DNA from: a virus
IMG/VR virus record: IMGVR_UViG_3300049847_000163
Location: 1 to 40,754 of that record
Strand: one strand, 5' to 3'
DNA length: 40,754 nt
The position numbers and the translations under genes were made by a program. Below the pieces are notes generated by a model that worked only from the letters and a program-made list of their open reading frames with translations, did not search any database and was not told the DNA's origin. This document shows positions 14,416 to 22,465 of this stretch, in pieces. Each line of letters opens with the position of its first letter. Position 1 is the stretch's first letter.

Positions 14416-15387
14416 TTAAGGTAAACGTGTTGCGATAATGATTGCGCCAATATCAAGGCCAACAGCCAGCGCTGTGGCGTTATTTGTACGCCATGCCTGT
14501 AAGCCCAGCATGGCGGTCAAGGCGGGCAGCGTTGTACCGACGGCACCTGTCAGCGTACCGTTCGCAGTAAACGCCGTGCCAATACGATTGAGGTGCCATC
14601 CCACCTTATAGCCCGCCGATGTTGGCAAGCGTGGCGCATATAACGTCAACACATACGCATCGGTAGCCAGTGTATTGATAGGAAAATTTGCGCCCAAGTC
14701 AACAGGAGCATTAGCCGCGCTACCGCCCGTGAATAGCTTGAGGTTCGTATCAGCGGCCCCGTGACCAACGCCGATACAGTTAAGTAAGGTAGAAGGCTCA
14801 ACATTGGTGGCCGCTAGTGGCGTAGCTTGAATACCTACAAACTGACGTGCCCCGGCTACAGCGGCTGCATCTGAACAGCCAAACATAATCTGGAAAAAGA
14901 AGCCACCGAGCGTGTCATTGCCCAGCGTCACGAAAGTGGACGCTTGTCTTAATTGCGAAAAAGCCGCTGCTGTCGCAGCCGACACATAACCATTCCGAAT
15001 TTCACGCGCCAACGCATTCGTTACTGCTACAACTCTTGCAGTCAGCGTACCCGTAGCAGACAGTGCAGAAAACCCCTGTACGCCAGGAACAACACCGCCC
15101 GCGCCAGGTATCCAACGCGCGATGACGCAGTTGCTGTCGCTAATATTGGGTGCAGTCCATGAGGTACCGTTAAACCCCACTACAGCAGCAGTTAGTGTTC
15201 CTGCAAGCGTCACATCACCTGTACCACCGTCAACTCCCGTTTGCGTCAGCGTCATACCCTGTGCACTAAGTGATCCCCCAAGAATTAGCTTTTTGATAAC
15301 AGCGCTGCCAGCAGTAGTCGCGTTTAGATCAGCCCGTTGTATAGACTCATCTAAAATTTGCCCGCCACGTGCTTGAGTAAGTGCCAT
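14416..15387 (-). CDS. Fibre/adhesin-like virion protein, 323 aa
   Basis: The N-terminus MALTQARGGQILDESIQRADL parallels MALTLVRGSTQILDGSITWA of the 362-aa protein, so both share an attachment end. Residues 40-100 have the Gly/Thr/Val beta style of fibre shafts (TGDVTLAGTLTAAVVGFNG). The rest is Ala/Gly/Thr-rich with NGTSWTAPNISDSNCVIARW. Base composition is higher in G+C than the adjacent genes (see findings), suggesting a module acquired from elsewhere. No enzymatic motif is visible. Receptor-binding protein is the likely role, but the receptor is unknown. Confidence 0.55.
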   Translation of the reverse strand: MALTQARGGQILDESIQRADLNATTAGSAVIKKLILGGSLSAQGMTLTQTGVDGGTGDVTLAGTLTAAVVGFNGTSWTAPNISDSNCVIARWIPGAGGVVPGVQGFSALSATGTLTARVVAVTNALAREIRNGYVSAATAAAFSQLRQASTFVTLGNDTLGGFFFQIMFGCSDAAAVAGARQFVGIQATPLAATNVEPSTLLNCIGVGHGAADTNLKLFTGGSAANAPVDLGANFPINTLATDAYVLTLYAPRLPTSAGYKVGWHLNRIGTAFTANGTLTGAVGTTLPALTAMLGLQAWRTNNATALAVGLDIGAIIIATRLP

Positions 15388-15389
15388 AG

Positions 15390-15662
15390 CTATTCCGTAG
15401 TGCCTTGAGTAACTCTTTTTTTCCGCATGCTGTCTATGGTAGGGATAGGCTTACCACGCATCTGGTCTGCAAGCTTTGCGTTGTCTTCAGTAACCGTAAC
15501 TAATTTCTTTTGTGTCTCAGCTAAAGCAAAATGTAGCCGTGCATTTTCAGCTTGTAGCCGTACTACATCTTGTTTGAACTGTAAAGAATTGGCATATACA
15601 ACACCAAAATCTTTGGCTAGTTCATCTACGAAAGCTGCTTGTTGTTCATCAAGAGAGGTCAT
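15390..15662 (-). CDS. Small coiled-coil protein between two fibre genes, 90 aa
   Basis: Residues about 25-70 (LQFKQDVVRLQAENARLHFA then ETQKKLVTVTEDNAKLADQM) form a convincing coiled coil with Leu/Val heptads. The ends are short and polar, with a basic Lys/Arg tail. There is no signal or membrane segment, which argues against a spanin. It is placed between two fibre genes with related N-termini, exactly as the 59-aa gene is in the second adhesin cluster. A fibre chaperone or trimerisation factor is a reasonable guess. Confidence 0.6.
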   Translation of the reverse strand: MTSLDEQQAAFVDELAKDFGVVYANSLQFKQDVVRLQAENARLHFALAETQKKLVTVTEDNAKLADQMRGKPIPTIDSMRKKRVTQGTTE

Positions 15663-15668
15663 TGCTTA

Positions 15669-16757
15669 TCACTTCAGATAATCGGCAAGTACAACATCGC
15701 CTGTTTGGGGTATAGTCAGCATCGTGATAGTAGCCCCGCTGATTGTATAGTCATTACCAGCGCCGGGATTTAGTCGAACACCATTGAGATAGACTGCTTG
15801 CTTACCTGTAAGCGGCGCTGCGGCTAGAGTGAACGTAGCGTTTGCGCCGTTAATGGTACCTGTAGGTAGCTCATTGAACACATCATTGGCTGCTTTGACA
15901 ACACCAGATACGCCTGTGGCTAATGTCAATACACCTGTACCACTCAAAGTAGCATCACCGCTGAGCGTAGTGAAGGTAGCTCCAGGGTTAGCTACCATTA
16001 TCTGACCAGCAGCACCATCTGCAATCTTTACGCCAGTTGCAGATACGTTCAAGCTTGTGCCGTTAGGTACTACTTGAACATTACCAGTACCGTCAAAACC
16101 TAGTCCACTTGCTGCTGCTAGTTTGACTGAGAAAGCATTACCTGTAAGTGCAATACCTTTGGTAGTGTCTGCGGTATAGGTAGCCCCTGTCGTATCCTGC
16201 ACTGCGGAGACTGCTGTCGTATCAACAACGATAGCATCTGCGGCTACAGTCCATTTGGTATCAGCTACACCCGTACCTTCTTGGATAAACAACTGGAAAG
16301 ATTTTTGGCTGCTTGCTGCTGCCCACTGTGTCGGACGTGTCCAAGCTCCAGCATTCATCTGCCAGAAACCATTTTGGCTTGCCGTAGTCTGTGCATTCAA
16401 CCAGACAATATCACCTGCTGCACCTGTTAAGCCATTGAAGTTCTGGACTCCAGACAATGATACGACGTTAGTGGAAACAAGTGTCCGTGCACCCCGTGCA
16501 ACACCAAATCCATTTACAAAAGTCTGTAGCGTCTGTAGGTTAACTAGGTCTGTCGCGGCTACCGGGTTACCAGCATTTGTGACTGGGAACCCGCCAGCAT
16601 TCAATGAAGCTGTCATTGCGACAGAGCCGTCCTTCTTCAGGAAGTTAGCCCCATCTACTAGAGAGGATGTTGGAACAATTGCACCTGCGGCTATCTTTGC
16701 CCAAGTGATTGACCCATCAAGAATCTGCGTTGATCCGCGAACAAGTGTCAGTGCCAT
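15669..16757 (-). CDS. Tail fibre-like protein, 362 aa
   Basis: The start has AGGAG 5 bases away. The sequence looks like a phage fibre. The N-terminus is short and shared with the 323-aa protein. A phage-fibre segment with NAGGFPVTNAGNPVAATDLVN (a very common motif before the fibre body) is followed by beta-repetitive Gly/Thr/Val segments with GDIVWLNAQTTASQNGFWQM, then several TGV-type repeats. The C-terminal 70 residues (FNELPTGTINGANATFTL; VYLNGVRLNPGAGNDYT; TGDVVLADYL) form the beta module also found in the 116-aa neighbour. Receptor binding or fibre shaft function is inferred from these motifs. Confidence 0.75.
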   Translation of the reverse strand: MALTLVRGSTQILDGSITWAKIAAGAIVPTSSLVDGANFLKKDGSVAMTASLNAGGFPVTNAGNPVAATDLVNLQTLQTFVNGFGVARGARTLVSTNVVSLSGVQNFNGLTGAAGDIVWLNAQTTASQNGFWQMNAGAWTRPTQWAAASSQKSFQLFIQEGTGVADTKWTVAADAIVVDTTAVSAVQDTTGATYTADTTKGIALTGNAFSVKLAAASGLGFDGTGNVQVVPNGTSLNVSATGVKIADGAAGQIMVANPGATFTTLSGDATLSGTGVLTLATGVSGVVKAANDVFNELPTGTINGANATFTLAAAPLTGKQAVYLNGVRLNPGAGNDYTISGATITMLTIPQTGDVVLADYLK

Positions 16758-16765
16758 GATATCTC

Positions 16766-17116
16766 CTAAATAATTACTTCAACCGAAACAATATCGCCTG
16801 TGACTACTTCAAGTATTGCAGGCATCGTGAGCAACTTATCTACGATAGTATAAGTCCCCCAGCGCTGCCTCAATCCATTGATATATACCCCATTTACTTT
16901 GAGTACATTAGTAGGTAGTGTATACATCTGCTGCCCATCTACAGTAGCGACAAAAGAAACCTCGTCAAAATCTGTTGGTAGAACTCCATTTGCTACGCCT
17001 ACACCAAAACAACGCCCTGGCAACGCGGGGACTACTGGAGCATCTGGAACAACGTAACGTGGGTCACGTACTGTACTTGATGTCTTGATATTTAGTGTAG
17101 GACTACAGGACTGCAT
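16766..17116 (-). CDS. Fibre-module protein, 116 aa
   Basis: The C-terminal half matches the module that ends the 362-aa fibre: DGQQMYTLP, VNGVYINGLRQRWG-YTI and TGDIVSVEVII correspond to NATFTLAAAP, VYLNGVRLNPG-DYTI and TGDVVLADYL. This module occurs at the ends of many phage tail fibres. The N-terminus (about 45 residues) is Cys/Pro-rich and unlike the fibre. The gene lies 8 bases upstream of the fibre gene in the transcript. It may be a separate fibre tip or cap, or a split-off domain. Confidence 0.6.
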   Translation of the reverse strand: MQSCSPTLNIKTSSTVRDPRYVVPDAPVVPALPGRCFGVGVANGVLPTDFDEVSFVATVDGQQMYTLPTNVLKVNGVYINGLRQRWGTYTIVDKLLTMPAILEVVTGDIVSVEVII

Positions 17117-17137
17117 ACAACTTTCTCTCAGCTACCC

Positions 17138-17692
17138 TTAAAATGGGACTTGCTCGGTATAAAGTGGAAATACAAACGTACCCCGTGAAGTAATGATCTT
17201 ACCCCACTGCGCGGGTAACCCTAAACCTGTTGCTCCATTACCTGCGAATAACACAGGTGTAGCAGGAGCTACGCCAGGGCTTGAACCAAAATCAACTGCA
17301 AGCCCTCCAGTACCGCCGCTGCTGTTTCCTGTATTGCTAACAACGAAGCTATTCGATGTATCCCACTCAACAGTACGTGCATCCTCTTGATAAGATACAA
17401 CCCAATCCGGTGCCTTACCTGTTACAGTAACCCTATATACCCCAGGAATGCTAAGTAGTACAAATACATTATTTATATCTACCACTACTGCTTGGCCTCC
17501 CATTACGAGGTCTACCCAAGTGTAGCTCTCCTTGCTCATCTGCAATGGTTCGACACGTTGCTGTATTATGCATTTAAGCCCAGTGCCACTACCACGCAAA
17601 ATAACTGGCTGTTCCTCTACCACAACAGTTGCTTCTACAGCCTCTATTGGGTGTATGAGCCAACCAAACCGTGAATTACCTTGTGCACCCAT
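17138..17692 (-). CDS. Virion-operon protein upstream of fibre genes, 184 aa
   Basis: Unrecognised. A good AGGAA ribosome site precedes the ATG. The protein is beta-rich: VEATVVVEEQPVILRGSGTG near the start, a PGVYRVTVTGKAPDWVVSYQ segment like an Ig- or carbohydrate-binding strand pair around residue 90, then a Ser/Gly linker (NTGNSSGGTGG) and a C-terminus with GFGSS-like Pro-rich parts. It begins 14 bases after the portal stop. A fibre-associated or head-fibre protein fits the style and the neighbours. Confidence 0.5.
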   Translation of the reverse strand: MGAQGNSRFGWLIHPIEAVEATVVVEEQPVILRGSGTGLKCIIQQRVEPLQMSKESYTWVDLVMGGQAVVVDINNVFVLLSIPGVYRVTVTGKAPDWVVSYQEDARTVEWDTSNSFVVSNTGNSSGGTGGLAVDFGSSPGVAPATPVLFAGNGATGLGLPAQWGKIITSRGTFVFPLYTEQVPF

Positions 17693-17706
17693 ATTACGTT
17701 CCTAAA

Positions 17707-19818
17707 CTAAAAAGGGTTACTCGCAACAACTTGCCGCGCAAGCCCACTACGTCCATCAGGGATTGGTGTGGGTACTGTACCTTGCCCCAACTTTGGAGAT
17801 GCCGTAGCCATAGTACCTTTACCCTGTGGTGGTGGTATAGACCCATTACCTTGATCTGGAATGAATGGAAGCTGCCGTCTATTTTTACTCCCCATCTTTG
17901 GAGGCTTACCACCTGATGACTGGATCATAGCAGCAGCTTGGCCTACTCCTGCGGGTGTAGCTGTGACAGCGTTAGCCGCATCTTGCAACTGCGCGCGCTT
18001 CTCGGGGTCGGGAATAATTTTATCTACAGGCATTTCAAGCCCACGTAAGACTTCACGTAGCAGAACCGCTAGCCCTTCTTTAGGTACAACACCTGAAGCG
18101 GCATAGGGGGTGATAAGTTGTAGTGACTCCAAACGACGTTGGATCATCGCCTCGCGCATGATAATCCCCGTAGGGCCTCGCGCAACAACTTGGGCATCAA
18201 CTTTCAAGGACTCATCAGGATCGAAGAGCATATTGTAGTTGTACATCTCAGTGATGAAAGGCTCTAAGATGTCCCGTTCAATATGCCCAATAACCTTCTT
18301 GATTCCCTTCGATGCATTACCCATAAGCATCGCAAGCCCACCAACTGTTCGCCCTGCACCAGCTACTGCGGCATTACCATAGCTGTACGCTGGTATACCT
18401 GTTGCATCATCACATGCCTTGACCTCCATATTAATGACAGACGTAAGTTCAGGGGCTACTGAGTCAATCTTATGGAAGCGGTATACAGGGCTATTCGATC
18501 CTGTCAGGTCTGGCTCAACCAACTTAACTGATGCTGGTAGTATCTCTTCAGGGGCTTGCCCATCGGAAAGACGACTTTGATCTACCTCAGCAAATGGCCC
18601 TGATGATAGACCCATATTCCTTCGTAAAGCACGGTAGGCACTATTGATAATATCCTGATGGGGCTTCATCAACATAGGTGTACTACGTCCTACAAGCGAC
18701 CCAGGTATCTTCTCATAGCTGGTAACGTAGTACGGACGGACTCCGAGAGGGCTTGGATTTATCACTGCACGGATACAGAGATTGTCTACTACCCATACGT
18801 TCACATCGTAGTACTTATCAGGGTCATCTATCCCATGCATCCCCCATCCAGTTAACATACTGCCTTTTATGCTACCCCAATAGTCAAGTACATCTATTGT
18901 ATTTGCTGTCTGAAGAAGATGTGTATTCTGCTCTAATACTTCGCGTTGTGCACGCGTCTGTACCATTTCCTGATGCCCGAACTCGTAAAGTCCTAAAGCC
19001 ATGCGAATTTTCTCGCTATCGAAATTGGGTAAGTCTATGCAATCGTATAGTGCTTTCTGCTCCATCCGCATGACTTCAACTGTATATCCCTCATTAGGGG
19101 TAGTTGCCCACGGTGCCCAGTAGAAGTCAAAGGGGCTTACACGCTCGACAACTAATACGTTTTCTACCTTTACAATGGGTGTACTGCTTCCATTTTCCCA
19201 TCGTAGAACCTTCTTATTCCGAACGATAGGCCCCTTCAGCACTGCGTAGGGGTAGGTAATTAGATCGCTGCGGAATTCTGAGAAAGCCTTGGCAAAGTTC
19301 GCCTCATCCAACTGGTCTTCGATCTTCTGCGACATATTGTCCACTGCGGTCTGAGCAGCGGTGTGCATTAAATCCATCACAATATTTTTGAGGTCTACTG
19401 CTCTATCACGGATGTACTGATCAACCTTATCCGCAGGTGCGCCAAACTGAACAATCTCCTGCTTGATCTTCTGCACGATCATGTTCCGAACAAACTGTGG
19501 GACTTCAGGGATAGGCGTTGGAGCGAGTGTCCAAGGCCGCTCACGTGTTGATGCGAGAATGTCGTCTAACCAAGCCTCTCCTGCACGGCACTTGGTACTG
19601 GTGTAGTTTACGAATACTGCTACCGATCCGAATGAGGCTAACTCCTGTGGATCGTACTCACCCTTGCGCTGTCGCAAACACTGGATCAACAGATAGTCTG
19701 TATTCGTCCGTGCGGTCTTCGCAATTCTAAAATCATCCTGTACCCTAGCGCCAAGCTCACAAGCAACTGCGTCTTCGACAGCTTGCTCGTTCTGTGTGGT
19801 ATTGGTTGGTTTTGCCAT
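17707..19818 (-). CDS. Portal protein (P22-like size), 703 aa
   Basis: The 703-aa length, the position immediately after the large terminase and characteristic segments identify the portal. These include EFRSDLITYPYAVLKGPIVR, then WENGSSTPIVKVENV and SPFDFYWAPWATTP, a pattern shared by the long portals of podovirus-like phages, in which 'D...YP.a.LKGP' precedes the wing domain. A C-terminal helical part (residues about 480-600) is followed by a Gly/Pro/Gln-rich tail (about 625-703). Twelve copies would form the ring through which DNA enters and leaves. The ATG lies 27 bases after the terminase stop and no good ribosome site is visible. Confidence 0.85.
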   Translation of the reverse strand: MAKPTNTTQNEQAVEDAVACELGARVQDDFRIAKTARTNTDYLLIQCLRQRKGEYDPQELASFGSVAVFVNYTSTKCRAGEAWLDDILASTRERPWTLAPTPIPEVPQFVRNMIVQKIKQEIVQFGAPADKVDQYIRDRAVDLKNIVMDLMHTAAQTAVDNMSQKIEDQLDEANFAKAFSEFRSDLITYPYAVLKGPIVRNKKVLRWENGSSTPIVKVENVLVVERVSPFDFYWAPWATTPNEGYTVEVMRMEQKALYDCIDLPNFDSEKIRMALGLYEFGHQEMVQTRAQREVLEQNTHLLQTANTIDVLDYWGSIKGSMLTGWGMHGIDDPDKYYDVNVWVVDNLCIRAVINPSPLGVRPYYVTSYEKIPGSLVGRSTPMLMKPHQDIINSAYRALRRNMGLSSGPFAEVDQSRLSDGQAPEEILPASVKLVEPDLTGSNSPVYRFHKIDSVAPELTSVINMEVKACDDATGIPAYSYGNAAVAGAGRTVGGLAMLMGNASKGIKKVIGHIERDILEPFITEMYNYNMLFDPDESLKVDAQVVARGPTGIIMREAMIQRRLESLQLITPYAASGVVPKEGLAVLLREVLRGLEMPVDKIIPDPEKRAQLQDAANAVTATPAGVGQAAAMIQSSGGKPPKMGSKNRRQLPFIPDQGNGSIPPPQGKGTMATASPKLGQGTVPTPIPDGRSGLARQVVASNPF

Positions 19819-19827
19819 AGCCGTAAT

Positions 19828-19856
19828 TGTATACGACAGTTAGGCTTAAAAAGCAA
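19828..19856 (-). promoter_or_regulatory. Candidate leftward promoter before the portal gene
   Basis: On the minus strand TTGCTT (19856-19851), a 17-base spacer and TATACA (19833-19828) precede the portal ATG. The block TAACTGTCGTATAC (19842-19829) resembles AACTGTTGTATAC at the strong promoter near 24,950, with the same placement relative to the -10. The predicted transcript would start only a few bases before the ATG, so evidence is weak. Confidence 0.3.
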
Positions 19857-21315
19857 CCCCCGCACTTCCCCCTATCCGTACTGCCTCCCGCCGCCCTTGC
19901 GAAAGGATACCCAATGCGAGGTACTGCGCCGCGTCATGGGGGTGTGACGACTCATTCTTTTCTGGGTGGCTCTTCGCAAGCCCGTTGAGCTTCTTGTACC
20001 CATATCCCCCTAGAAACCCTTTACGGAGTTGTACACAGCTAGGGTTAAGCAGGAACCCATTACGCTTCATCAGGAACTTCTCGATGGCCTCCTTGCGCGG
20101 CAAGAACTCGTTGGTGTAGGTAGGCATGCACCGGATGTTTGCTGCTGCCATGAGCATGAACGGACTGCGCTTGTCAATATTGCTGCGCCCTCGCCCTGCG
20201 GGGTCGCCCCAACCTTGGAACGTTCGTACCCCAGAGAAGTGCTCTGTGATAAACGGTCTGTACCAGTCCTCCAGAAACTCCTCCAAGCTGACGCCTGATG
20301 GTTGGTTAGGCACCAACTCCTTGAGAATCACCAACTGCCCTGTACGCAGCACCTGACCAAAGACCATCGCGGGGTGTAGCCCAAAGTCTACCCCGATCAG
20401 TACAGGTAGGGATTTATCGACCTTGATCTCTTCTTGTGCAATGTGGTAGTCGTCGTCATACGTTTCTGCGTATACAGGTTGTCCAGTGACGGATACACCC
20501 CACTTGGCGCAGAAGTCTACCAATATCTGCGACCGCTTCATACCGGGCAGCTTCTTCAGGTAGTAGTCGTACCCACCTTGTAGGTTCTCGATGTTCTCTG
20601 CTTCGGGGTTAGGCACCCATATACGCTTGGCAGAGTCCTCGGGATCAGGCTCCTCAAGCAGTGCACCGGGTTGCAAGAATGTCTTCCACCCTTCACGCTT
20701 CTCTACCTGCAAGGCTTTGAACAGAGGGTGGTCTGTATCGACCATGTTGAAGTCCATGATGAGTCCTGACCATGAACATCCTGAGCCAGGAATTACTTGG
20801 TAGTTCTCATCACGTTCAATTTTCGGATACCGCCCCGTGCGTTGTAACCCCACACGAATAATCTCTGCATCGGAGAACTGTGCCTCGTTGATCCACAGCC
20901 CTGTCAACTCGAATGACCTGAGTTTCGCTTGGTCCTCCTCCCGGTCTAGCGCGAGGAAGATGATCTCGGACTCCACCCGTGTCCCATCGCCGATGTCTGG
21001 GATCGTTATCACTGATGTCGGGGGTGCCGTCATCTTGATTGGTCCTAGCTCGGGAGGTATCCAGTCGAGCCACGTTTTGATCGTCGTGTTCTTGAGTTCG
21101 TTGTAGGTATTACGCACAACCCCCCATCGCGTCCGCCGCACACCCCTGAATGCGTTCTGAGCCATTGCCCGCAGCAGTATCTCCATCACCATGCCGACGC
21201 TCTTGCCAGCCGCTACAGGCCCGCCTACGGCCCGTACCATGCTGTTGTCTTGGTGGAACCTCAAGAAGGTCGGGCTTGGGTTGTAGTTAACCTTGATGAT
21301 GTTGGTGTTGCTCAT
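19846..21315 (-). CDS. terL: Terminase large subunit (DNA packaging ATPase/nuclease)
   Basis: A 489-aa protein with both terminase activities visible. The ATPase has a Walker A GGPVAAGKSVG at 31-41 and a Walker B-like LTGLWINEAQ ending in Glu144/Gln146 at about 138-146. The RNase H-like nuclease has acidic residues in VLIGVDFGL (D310), GWGDPAGRG (D371) and SHPHDAAQY (D461). It threads DNA into the prohead through the portal, the next gene downstream. The family layout is the long single-chain type common in podovirus-like phages. Base composition is G+C-rich compared with much of the operon. Confidence 0.92.
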   Translation of the reverse strand: MSNTNIIKVNYNPSPTFLRFHQDNSMVRAVGGPVAAGKSVGMVMEILLRAMAQNAFRGVRRTRWGVVRNTYNELKNTTIKTWLDWIPPELGPIKMTAPPTSVITIPDIGDGTRVESEIIFLALDREEDQAKLRSFELTGLWINEAQFSDAEIIRVGLQRTGRYPKIERDENYQVIPGSGCSWSGLIMDFNMVDTDHPLFKALQVEKREGWKTFLQPGALLEEPDPEDSAKRIWVPNPEAENIENLQGGYDYYLKKLPGMKRSQILVDFCAKWGVSVTGQPVYAETYDDDYHIAQEEIKVDKSLPVLIGVDFGLHPAMVFGQVLRTGQLVILKELVPNQPSGVSLEEFLEDWYRPFITEHFSGVRTFQGWGDPAGRGRSNIDKRSPFMLMAAANIRCMPTYTNEFLPRKEAIEKFLMKRNGFLLNPSCVQLRKGFLGGYGYKKLNGLAKSHPEKNESSHPHDAAQYLALGILSQGRREAVRIGGSAGVAF

Positions 21316-21352
21316 GCAGAAGTAGGATTACGCGATGGGGAGTTTACAGGTG

Positions 21353-21550
21353 TTAGGCTGCGAGTACTTCACGCGCGACAGCGGCATTTGCATTTGACAG
21401 TGCTTGAGCGCCTTTGGCTCCTGTGCCCTGCTTGACAGCATATTCGTAGTGCTGTTCACCCGAACGAATCTTCATATCCTTTTCGACCTGGGTCATATCT
21501 GCTGCACTCAAGTCCCATGTATGGACTTGCTCTTTGGTAGGTAGGCTCAT
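21353..21550 (-). CDS. Small protein between terminase subunits, 65 aa
   Basis: Unrecognised. Strong AAGGAG ribosome site 6 bases from the ATG. The protein is soluble and Ala-rich at the C-terminus (GAKGAQALSNANAAVAREVL). LSAADMTQVEKDMKIRSGEQH near residue 15 could form two short helices. It lies between the terminase small-subunit candidate and the large subunit, so a packaging accessory role is possible. Nothing more can be read from it. Confidence 0.55.
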   Translation of the reverse strand: MSLPTKEQVHTWDLSAADMTQVEKDMKIRSGEQHYEYAVKQGTGAKGAQALSNANAAVAREVLAA

Positions 21551-21578
21551 TTGAAACTCCTTGGGTTGGTTGGAAGTT

Positions 21579-22148
21579 TTATTCTACTACAACTATCTCA
21601 TCTGTTGTCTGCACCTCCAGAGTACGTCTGTTGTTGCCTAACAACCCTCCACCGATGTTGAATTGTACGAGTACGCCTGGGCTTGAACGCTGGTCACTAT
21701 CCTTCGGTGTTTTAGCTGTAGCAGGGTCAAGGTGGGCGTAGCGTACCAGGTTTTCGATGGCTTTGACACGTACTGCATGGGGGGATGCTATGTCGCTTGC
21801 GATATTGCTGAGCGTAGTGATGTGTTTTTCTGCGTAGTGACGGGCGGCTAAAGAGAAGCCCGCAGTAGGGCCTAGTGAATTTACCTGTATGTTGGCATCT
21901 TTAAGGCGGTTAGTGAATGCTTTGTTGTTGAGGAGGTGCAGCATTCCTTCAGGGGATAGGTTGTAGTCTTTGAGTACTTGCTCGTACATATCTTGACGCA
22001 GGACTAGATCGAAGCATAGCTCCCCCCATTGCGAAGGGTCGATGGTATCGGATATAGGGATAGGCTCCAGGCTTTCTAACTGCTGGGTAGTAGGCGGTAC
22101 GACTTCGATGTTGGAGAAGTCTTCTATGAGGGCGTTGAGGGTATCCAT
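21579..22148 (-). CDS. Probable terminase small subunit, 189 aa
   Basis: The only ATG near the start is at 22148 (MDTLNALIEDFSNIEVV). A TTG at 22184 would add 12 residues; neither has a clear ribosome site, so the start is uncertain. The central part (MYEQVLKDYNLSPEGMLHLL, NNKAFTNRLKDANIQV) looks like a helix-turn-helix-type DNA-binding domain of small terminases. It is followed by helices (ARHYAEKHITTLSNIASDIA; SPHAVRVKAIENLVRYAHL) that fit the oligomerisation domain of the family. Small terminases bind the packaging site and load the large subunit, and this gene is the first of the operon, two upstream of it. Confidence 0.65.
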   Translation of the reverse strand: MDTLNALIEDFSNIEVVPPTTQQLESLEPIPISDTIDPSQWGELCFDLVLRQDMYEQVLKDYNLSPEGMLHLLNNKAFTNRLKDANIQVNSLGPTAGFSLAARHYAEKHITTLSNIASDIASPHAVRVKAIENLVRYAHLDPATAKTPKDSDQRSSPGVLVQFNIGGGLLGNNRRTLEVQTTDEIVVVE

Positions 22149-22254
22149 AGACAGGATGGTAGCAGAGGGTGTTATTTGATGCAAGTGGGAAAAAATTTTT
22201 TGGGGGAAGGTGTATTGGGGGTTTGGTGGCTAGGAGTCCGTACGGGGAGGGGCG

Positions 22255-22299
22255 ATACAACTATTGTAGTGGGGGTTGTGGATGGTACAACTGTTAGTA
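22255..22299. promoter_or_regulatory. Two operator-like sites upstream of the virion operon
   Basis: ATACAACTATTGTAG (22255-22269) matches the perfect palindrome at 24,942 in 13 of 15 bases. GTACAACTGTTAGTA (22285-22299) matches its left half and centre, with 10 consecutive identities. The centres are about 30 bp apart, near three helical turns. They overlap the -10 and -35 of the candidate leftward promoter, which fits a regulator blocking or arranging that promoter. Confidence 0.5.
22263..22290 (-). promoter_or_regulatory. Candidate leftward promoter for the virion operon
   Basis: On the minus strand TTGTAC (22290-22285), a 16-base spacer and TACAAT (22268-22263, 5 of 6 consensus). The -35 is poor, as expected for a late promoter that needs an activator. 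Operator-like sites cover both boxes. It is 75-115 bases upstream of the possible starts of the first leftward gene. Confidence 0.35.
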
Positions 22300-22465
22300 T
22301 GGTTACGCGGTGGGGAGGTTGCAGGTGTTTGAGCGGTAGTATGAGATGAGTCTCAACCCCCGGTCGTTTTTGCCGTTGTCTTGTATGGGGGGTGAGAGCT
22401 AAACCCCGCAAAACACCGCGCCATGGCACCCCCATACCCCCTACACCGCCGACACCCGTACCTAA

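Larger units (their letters stand above)
22202..22315 (+). other. G-run-rich stretch (possible G-quadruplex)
   Basis: Six runs of four or five G lie on the plus strand within 114 bases: 22202-22206, 22217-22221, 22244-22247, 22249-22252, 22271-22275 and 22312-22315. Spacing is short enough for an intramolecular quadruplex in the left half. It overlaps the candidate leftward promoter. Confidence 0.45.

Noticed and set aside
15390-15662. Spanin or lysis protein
   Set aside because: The 90-aa coiled-coil protein lacks a membrane segment or lipobox, and its location between fibre genes argues for a fibre-related role.
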